Assembly (NCBI RefSeq): GCF_016920785.2
Contig: NW_024609835.1
Location: 20,503,108-20,567,107, forward strand
Direction of reading: 5' to 3'
DNA length: 64,000 bases
Source: Ixodes scapularis
Lineage: Eukaryota > Arthropoda > Arachnida > Ixodida > Ixodidae
The notes below the pieces were generated by a model that was not told where the DNA came from, did no database searches, and saw only the letters and a program-made list of their open reading frames with translations. The translations under genes were made by a program, and so were the position numbers. Numbering within the stretch: the stretch's first letter is position 1; every line of letters starts with the position of its first letter. Below are positions 57,963 to 64,000 of the stretch, in pieces.

Positions 57963-58061
57963 CTGGAGCGAGTGAAGAAAAAAGGGACGGACAGACACGA
58001 AACTTCGGGTCGTGTTGGAGATTCGTGTCTGTTCGTCCCCTTTTTTGTCCCCTCGCTCCAG
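57963..58061. repeat. Long hairpin (PLE-type end?)
   Basis: CTGGAGCGAGTGAAGAAAAA onward (57963-58001) pairs with the stretch ending CTCGCTCCAG (58022-58061). The inner match is GGACAGACACGAA with TTCGTGTCTGTTC, around a 20-nt loop. To the right lies TTTTTAACCATACCTAGTTCAG, which loosely resembles other PLE 3' ends. Confidence 0.6.
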
Positions 58062-58545
58062 GCTTACCATGTCCGTTTTTAACCATACCTAGTTCAGTGT
58101 TCATCCTACAGAGCCTTTGGGACTTTTATGGAATTATTTGACTTTATGATGCACTTCCTACTATATGGTTGCACACATCTTTAACCCTTTATTGTTTTTT
58201 GTTTTCTTTTTTTACCGTCAAGCGTGCCAGCTGGGTATATATTATTAAATGACTCACGATAAAAAACGTTTATCACTGCATACGAAAAACGGTTAAGACT
58301 CTAGTGTTGTAAATTATGGCACTTGTCTTCCAATTTCGCTTGGGGAAGATAGAAAGGAATCACGACACATCAGTTTAAACGAGAAAAAAAATGTGTTGCA
58401 TCGAATGTCAGTTTAGCGATTTTGGCGAGTAGAACACTCATTTGCTTACCCAAGTGTTTGCGTTCACAGTTTCTTCCTTTTCCGCTATGTAACGTGCGCT
58501 TTACTAAATGAATAAGTCTCAGTCTTTCCTTCTTTCATCGTGCAG
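58062..58545. other. Upstream intron or intergenic sequence of the esterase
   Basis: No coding motif. The stretch ends in the pyrimidine tract and acceptor TTTCATCGTGCAG (58533-58545), so at least its right part is probably an intron following an unseen 5' exon. Confidence 0.5.
58533..58545 (+). promoter_or_regulatory. Splice acceptor before the esterase exon
   Basis: The tract CAGTCTTTCCTTCTTTCATC runs into GTGCAG, giving a good 3' splice site 27 bases upstream of the first ATG. The start codon lies inside the exon, which implies a separate non-coding 5' exon. Confidence 0.6.
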
Positions 58546-58572
58546 GGTCTGAAAAAAGAAAGAAAGCAACAC

Positions 58573-60047
58573 ATGATGCCGACCCCGGCAGCACTGGTGA
58601 TCCTCCTGGTCTTGTGTAGTTGCAGCGGAGCGAACGAGGTAGTTCGAGAAACAAGGCATGGCAGAGTTCGGGGAAAGAAGATCGAGACGCTGGGTACCAC
58701 AGTCGAGGAGTACAAAGGAATCCCTTACGCCGAAGCCCCGGTGGGCGACTTACGTTTCAAGGCACCAGTACCCCGGCCGCCATGGGAAGGTACTATCGAC
58801 GCGGACTTAGAGGGAATCGCATGCCCACAGATCAATGTCTTCAGGACCTTGAAACTCGAACTGACTTATACAGAGGACTGCCTCTTCCTCAATGTGTGGA
58901 CTCCGGAATATGCCCAGGGACGCAATGTTCTCGTGTGGATACATGGCGGCGGGTTTGTATACGAGAGTGCCTTCATGCCCTACTACAACGGAGTCGCCCT
59001 GGCTGCCAAGACGGGCTTTGTCGTGGTATCCATGAACTATCGCCTCGGCATTCTCGGATTCCTCAATGCCGATTCCCCGGACGCTCCCGGAAACCAGGGT
59101 CTGCTCGATCAGGCCCTGGCCCTGAGGTGGGTCCGAGACAACATCGAAGTCTTCGGAGGAGATCCGTCCAAGGTCACCATATTCGGAGAAAGTGCTGGCG
59201 CCATGAGTGTCAACTGTCACCTGATGTCCCCTGTCAGTAAGGGACTCTTTCAAAGAGCCGTGATGATGAGCGGAACCATGTTTAGCGTCGATTTCTTCGA
59301 CACGGTTCACGAGAGCCTGGTGAGGGGAAACGATGTCGCTAAGGTGATCGGCTGCGCGGCGGAAGGCAAGGATTTGGTATCCCATCCCGACGAGGTACTT
59401 CGGTGTTTGAGGTCGAAGATGGCGGACGAACTGGTCCTCACGACCGCAGAAGTAACGCGGCCAAAAGCGTTTTCGTTCTTTCCAACGATTCATAACGAGT
59501 TTCTACCGAAGGTTCCCCTGAATGCCATGAACCGCGGATTCTTCAATAATGTCGACGTCCTAGCCGGAGTCACGTCAGACGAAGGAGCTTTAGTTCTCGC
59601 TTTTCCTACAAAGTCAGAACTGTTGAGAGAGTCTTTGGAAGACTTTGATCTAGCCAAGGTGGAGCGGTTACTCCTCGAAGCGGTGTCTTCCTGGACGAAG
59701 GTCGAAAACCCTACCATGCTTGACCATTACAGAAAAAACGTCAGCCCTGTAGGAGACAAAGGAGAGCTTGTGAGGTCGCTCCTGGACTATTTGTCAGACA
59801 GAGCGTTCGTGTGCCCGTTGCAGTTCTTCAGCGAACGATATGCAGCGAGAGGGAACGCCGTCTATTCCTACGTGTTTGCACACAGATCGCGAAAGGACAA
59901 ATTCCCTTCGTGGATGGGTACACCGCACGGCTACGATATCTCGTACTTCTTCGGTTTTCCTTTGATCGCTGACGCTCACTTCACGGCAGAAGACAAAAGC
60001 TTCAGCAGGGACATCATAAAAATACTGACGTCGTTTGCTGCAAACGG
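58573..60047 (+). CDS. Secreted carboxylesterase / cholinesterase-like enzyme, large exon
   Basis: This is an alpha/beta-hydrolase of the type-B carboxylesterase family, which hydrolyses carboxylic esters with a Ser-Glu-His triad. Starting at ATG 58573 (a second ATG is at 58576), residues 1-20 form a signal peptide with core ALVILLVLCSC. Then come the EDCLFLNVW signature (about 102-110), the oxyanion-hole HGGG (about 125-128) and GESAGA with Ser207. Glu337 lies in SDEGALV and His452 in GTPHGYDISYFFGF. The mature chain is probably secreted or membrane-anchored. The exon carries 491 codons and stops at SFAANG. The apparent stop TAA lies inside the donor GGGTAAG, so the real C-terminus of roughly 50-90 residues is in a later exon outside the recognised sequence. 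Codon and GC content are much higher than in the flanks. The triad is complete, so activity is likely. Whether the substrate is acetylcholine, lipid or xenobiotic cannot be told; such enzymes are known for pyrethroid and organophosphate metabolism in ticks and insects. Confidence 0.9.
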
Positions 60048-60053
60048 GTAAGA
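60045..60053 (+). promoter_or_regulatory. Splice donor after the esterase exon
   Basis: CGG|GTAAGA matches the donor consensus. It falls where esterase genes commonly continue into a final exon. Reading through gives an immediate stop that would truncate the conserved C-terminal helices. Confidence 0.65.
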
Positions 60054-61093
60054 TGTAAAGAGTATTTCTATGCACTCTCTTGATGACACGTGATCTTTGA
60101 AAAAAATTAAAGCATACGAAGCCTTATGTATGCCGGGTAAACTAGCCTCTTAGCAAAAGAAATGACGATAGTCAGTCGATATATTGGGTCTATGACGAAC
60201 CTTGTTTTTGTAGAGTGAAAAACAGCTTGCGTCTCACTAAAAGCTTAGATTGTGTAAGAATGAAGTGTCAGCAGTTTAGGTAAGATACCAAAATCTAGAA
60301 ACGCACGGCTACCCAAGTGAATAGTTAAAGTAACAATACAACAACTATAGTTGAAACATGTAAAAAGCATATAAGTGGGCCTTTTTATTCGGAGATCTTA
60401 TTCGGGGCAAGAAAAGTTATCCCGGCCTCAGTGAGTCAACATTTCAAGCATAACATAGAGAACGCTGAGAGTTTACGTCGTCCACGCACAGTTTGTATTG
60501 CACATTATGTGTTTCTACTTTTTCCTATGTATCTGGGAGTCATTTAAAAGTTTAAAATGCTATGCACCTCGAGGTGAACCCGCGCCGCTAGTGCGCGACG
60601 AGAGTTGAATTCATTTATTATATTATGATGAACTTTTGACGCTGCTTGCTTGATTGACCCCATTGGATGGTAGGGTGGGTTTCGGTCGGACTTAAAGGGA
60701 AGCGGAGAATAAAGTGGATAGCGCGGCGTAGATAGCACACCACAGATCTCAACGACGAGACCTTTGTTGCGGTTAAGGTGTACAAGTCAAGTTGAATTAT
60801 GTTTTTTTAACGAGATATACAATTGTCTTTTTAGCATAAAAATCCAGCAATGCAAAAGGGAAACCAAGTCGAATGTTTTTATGATATTGCTACTGTGGTA
60901 CGCAGAATCAAATGTTCTCCGCACATGTTTACATACAGCTCATAGGTTGATCTTAAATATGAATCTTCCTATCTGTTCGTGAAGTGAAAAAAAATGTTAC
61001 TGCCTAATCTACTAGCGATTGGACTGATCACCAGCAAAATATAAGAAGAAACAAATCTACACATTTGACTTCCAATTTTTGTACGAAATAGTT
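60054..61093. other. Downstream intron or intergenic, no recognised exon
   Basis: I looked for the esterase C-terminal block (a W-P-x-Y-type motif) and did not see it here. The sequence is AT-rich. Confidence 0.4.
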
Positions 61094-61160
61094 ACACATA
61101 AAGAAAAAAACACAGAACACAGCGAAAGTTTCGCCGTCTGTGTTCTGTCCTTTATGTGTA
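61094..61160. repeat. Hairpin with ACACAGAACACAG arms
   Basis: ACACATAAAG and ACACAGAACACAGCGAAA on the left pair with TTTCGCCGTCTGTGTTCTG and CTTTATGTGT on the right (61129-61160). The arms are about 31 bp with few mismatches and almost no loop. The layout resembles the other PLE-type hairpins in the window. Confidence 0.65.
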
Positions 61161-61570
61161 AAAGTTTTGTAATAAAAAAAAGTATCCAATGCCAACGCGT
61201 TTCCTAAAATAACAGTACATTTGACTTCTTAATGTGCTTTGCTATACTGTAACTAACGTATTTTATTCTCATATAAATCTTTACATTGTGCAACCCACAG
61301 GAAATAAATGGCATCGAACTTTACTTTTAAAATCTTAAAATGCACGAAATGCAGCATATTTAAGGAGAAATTGCTTATGTTTGTCTAGAAAACATGAGAC
61401 AGTTTTTTTTTTCTGGACGTGAAGAGCATAAATGCCACCTTTAAATTTAACGGGGAAGCCATGGGGAAGCCATACGTTCGTGACGTTAGGTCATATGAGG
61501 TCTCAATAAAACCGGCCAGAATGAGCACATTAAAATAATAAAAAAATTTGAAAGCTTCAAAGCTTCAATA

Positions 61571-61608
61571 AGGGTGCTGCCAGCTTCATAAAAAACTGGC
61601 AGCACCCT
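61571..61608. repeat. Perfect 13-bp stem-loop
   Basis: AGGGTGCTGCCAG and CTGGCAGCACCCT are separated by 12 bases, with GCTTCAAAGCTTCAA directly upstream. No U-tract or gene context suggests a terminator. Confidence 0.6.
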
Positions 61609-63055
61609 ATGTATCGAAATTTTTATTACGCTTGGACTGCAGTATTTAGTTTAGAATTCATTACACCGTCGTTTCGAGAAGTGAAGTTCCTTTATTTTTA
61701 TCGAATTCCCCGATACATTGAGCTGGGAAACTAAATTTGTATTAAGGTGTGGTGACGACTATGGGGGGAAGGGAGCAGTCTTTCATATTTTTCTCTAAAA
61801 ATATAATACTTTAATAAAACATTGGAAGTAGTTTTAATTTCACAATAATTGTAAAGTATTGGAAATTTGCGACCGCTCTCATTGACGGTCACAAAAATGC
61901 TAATGAGGCCTACCGTATAAGTTTGGGTACTATAACGGATAAAGGCGCAATAAGTAACTAAAAAACGTTATCGAATCTTTCTTTTTGTTCACCCGACTTT
62001 TTTGTTTCAACGTAGAGCCCCACCTATTATTCGTTGAAAATTTATCAACATTGAAGCATTAAAGAACTAATTGTAATGTTGCTTAATGAATTGCCCTTTC
62101 CCTCTTGCCACCGAGGGAGGTCATTCGCATTATTATTGGAATTCTGGTGATAGTCGCTAGCCCGTATGAGCAGAGTGTCCAACTGGAACCTAACCAAACT
62201 GAAAACCGGAACGCAACCATTATTTTTAAATAACCGGATTCGAGCCGAGCCGGACTGAAACATTCGCCAATATCTTGACACTAAACCAAAAGTGAACCGA
62301 AAAAAAAAAAATATAGCGCTGACCTTTCAAGATAGTTCACGGTATTTTGGTTTGCTTCTTTTTTCGGTAATATTTCTATTTGAGTATCTGAGGATCAAAA
62401 ATTGGCAGCTGAACTACTGTGCATTGATCAAATCGTCATGTGCAGAATTTGCAATGTATAAGAAATTGCGGCTTGTCGACGCACTTTTCTATTGGCACTA
62501 TGATTAATCATTTGTCGTCACTTGTCACGTTGTCACGAGACGTCATGGTGTCTATCAGGTCACGAGGCCCCGCAACGTCACGGGACATGCTCATGTGACT
62601 TACTGCGTCAAGTCTATTCAAGTTGAGAGCCTCACTAGATTAATTAGCGTTGGGGACATCGTGACACGACATGACAACAAGACTTCGCACCGTTTGTCAC
62701 GTTACATTGTGGCGTACTTCATTTTTGTGAGCTCGAGACAAGTGCTCGGGTTCACGACAATCGGCATCGCGAAACATTCAGGGAATGGATCGTGTTCAAC
62801 TACAAAAGAGAATAGCCAAACCCTAACAATATCTGAAGCTCAGTCCATGCTCTATGCCTTGCCCCATCGTATGGCTATGATGAACACTGACAGTATATAA
62901 TTTGCGTCAGAACACGTGGCCGTTTGTTATAATTGCGATTTGAGGAGGGGAGAGCTGTTTTTTTTCCTTCATTCGTTATTTTTGTCTACCCTAGCGTTGA
63001 GTGGAAAACTAATGGCTGTCTCGCGAGTTATCAACGTTAGGGATTAGTTTTTAGC
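61609..63055. other. Intergenic, CACGTGAC-like words near 62515-62610
   Basis: The patch 62515-62610 has CACGAGACGTCATGG, AACGTCACGGG and similar words, echoing the arrays in copies A and B. Near 62240-62320 a GAACCGGAC-type patch may be another MITE relic. No gene is supported; the frames at 62292-62507 and 62595-62900 lack domains. Confidence 0.4.
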
Positions 63056-63600
63056 AGTATTGGCGGTAACGCGTTAAAAGTAACGGCGTTACAGATAACG
63101 CGTTACATGTAATGGCGTTGTCCGTAGTGGGGTTCTTTTTTTCGGTAATGTGTAATGTACTCATTACATTTTTAACACTCTAATAGGTAACACACTTACG
63201 TTACTTATTTCGTGTAACGAGTAACGTACTTCCTGGTTACATATTCTTCCTAAGACCTAAAAGTATTATGCTTGCATTTTTATTGTGTTTGTTACCAAGC
63301 TATGCAAATTTTTGAGTTTTTTGCGTTTTCGTTTTTGAGTGTCTAGGTGAAACCGTGAAAAATAAAGTAATTATGTTCAGTTTCTGTATGAACATAATAT
63401 TTCTTGAATTATGGCTCGTAGGCATCAATCGAAAATCGTGTTAATTCAGACTTAAAAATAAGTAACGCAAAAATAACCTCCGTCACTTTTTATCGGTAAC
63501 GGTAACGGTACAGCGTTATTTTTATTTTGGAGAAACGTAGGACGGTATCGCGTTCATTTTATTTGCAGGCAACGGATAACGTACTTTTTTTCCTTTGTCT
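63056..63600. mobile_element. hAT-like MITE relic rich in GTAACGCGTTAC words
   Basis: It starts CAGTATTGGCGGTAACGCGT and is dominated by GGCGTTACAGATAACGCG, GTAACGAGTAACG and GGTAACGGTAACGG. The far end is not clear; GCAACGGATAACG near 63570 may be near it. CAG at the left end fits a hAT terminus, but no duplication can be shown. Confidence 0.45.
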
Positions 63601-63794
63601 CAGTAACAGCTACAATTATTTACTTAATTCGTAGCAGTATCTACAAAAAGGTACGAATACTGTTGCACGACCAATTTTTACAGCGGAGCTGTTAAGGGCT
63701 AGGTTCCCCAGGATCGTGTCCGGTACCAAAATCTTGTCGACACAAACCTCCAAAAACCTCTGAACAACTATAGCCATCTATAAGCGACGGCGGC

Positions 63795-63840
63795 AAGCAC
63801 ACAACCAGTCTGGTTGCCGCCGTTGCTTGTAGATGGCGGC
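63795..63840. repeat. Small stem-loop, GGCGGCAA type
   Basis: CGGCGGCAA pairs with TTGCCGCCG across a 17-nt loop, followed by further GGCGGCAACG words. Confidence 0.4.
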
Positions 63841-63914
63841 AACGTTTCCAGCTATCATAGAAGAATGTATAGTTTGGCGCGTTGGAAGGAATTCATCGTA
63901 GGAAACAGTACGAA

Positions 63915-64000
63915 GACAAAGGACGAAGAAGAAACACACGTGACCAGCGCAGCGCTCGTCACGTGTGTTTCGTCGTTCTTGTCTGTTTTGCGCGCTGTTT
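63915..64000 (+). mobile_element. PLE-type hairpin cut by the window end
   Basis: GACAAAGGACGAAGAAGAAA and CACACGTGAC on the left pair with GTCACGTGTGTTTCGTCGTT and CTTGTC on the right (to 63983), around AGCGCAGCGCT. The sequence runs on as TGTTTTGCGCGCTGTTT to the window edge. The rest of the element should lie beyond 64000. Confidence 0.55.

Noticed and set aside
58807..59493. Minus-strand frame of 228 codons across the esterase exon
   Set aside because: Antisense shadow of a conserved catalytic domain; no recognisable protein features of its own.
61571..61608. A rho-independent terminator
   Set aside because: Although the stem is perfect, the sequence is from an animal genome with no upstream gene and no proper U-tract.

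Overview
This is a transposon-dense, intron-containing animal genomic window. It contains no bacterial operons, rRNA, CRISPR array or intact tRNA gene. The best guess is a hard tick (Ixodida) or a close chelicerate relative. That guess rests on the mix of element families: Penelope-like elements (PLEs) with GIY-YIG endonuclease, a LINE with a C-terminal RNase H, tRNA-derived SINEs and GC-rich MITEs. A secreted carboxylesterase of a type that is expanded in ticks fits too. Species assignment is inference.

Layout. 1.3-5.6 kb: a complete but dead Ty3/gypsy retrotransposon with unusually short 147-bp LTRs. 6.9-10.8 kb: a palindromic MITE, a TAA-flanked MITE, a small inverted-repeat element, a tRNA-derived SINE and a LINE 3' end. 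11.7-14.2 kb: a decayed Jockey/CR1-like LINE on the minus strand. 15.3-20.3 kb: two PLE relics in opposite orientations, the second keeping a 449-codon open frame with RT and GIY-YIG domains. 20.7-31.0 kb: non-autonomous DNA transposons (TTAA-flanked, hAT-like, GC-rich) and a degenerate minus-strand coding fossil. 31.1-33.9 kb: a second, decayed gypsy-like element whose interior holds a PLE fragment. 36.6-37.8 kb: an element with oppositely oriented 35-bp repeat arrays at its ends. 38.5-39.1 kb: a possible small secreted peptide beside a degenerate 53-bp tandem repeat. 44.9-49.9 kb: a nearly full-length LINE with a perfect 12-bp target-site duplication. It is inserted in the left edge of a repeat whose core is packed with the palindromes GTCACGTGAC and TGACGTCA. 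53.1-53.9 kb: a second copy of that repeat with a 248-bp tandem duplication. 56.0-56.3 kb: a foldback element. 58.5-60.05 kb: the one convincing host gene, a large exon of a secreted carboxylesterase with all catalytic residues, bounded by an acceptor and a donor so that its C-terminus lies in an unseen exon. The last 4 kb hold hairpins, a hAT-like relic and the start of another PLE-type hairpin.

The genes do not form a pathway. The strongest unifying pattern is that several PLE-derived pieces begin with a long inverted repeat (snap-back), and several end in a related short motif. I found no convincing new defence, biosynthetic or signalling system; the most interesting material is structural.
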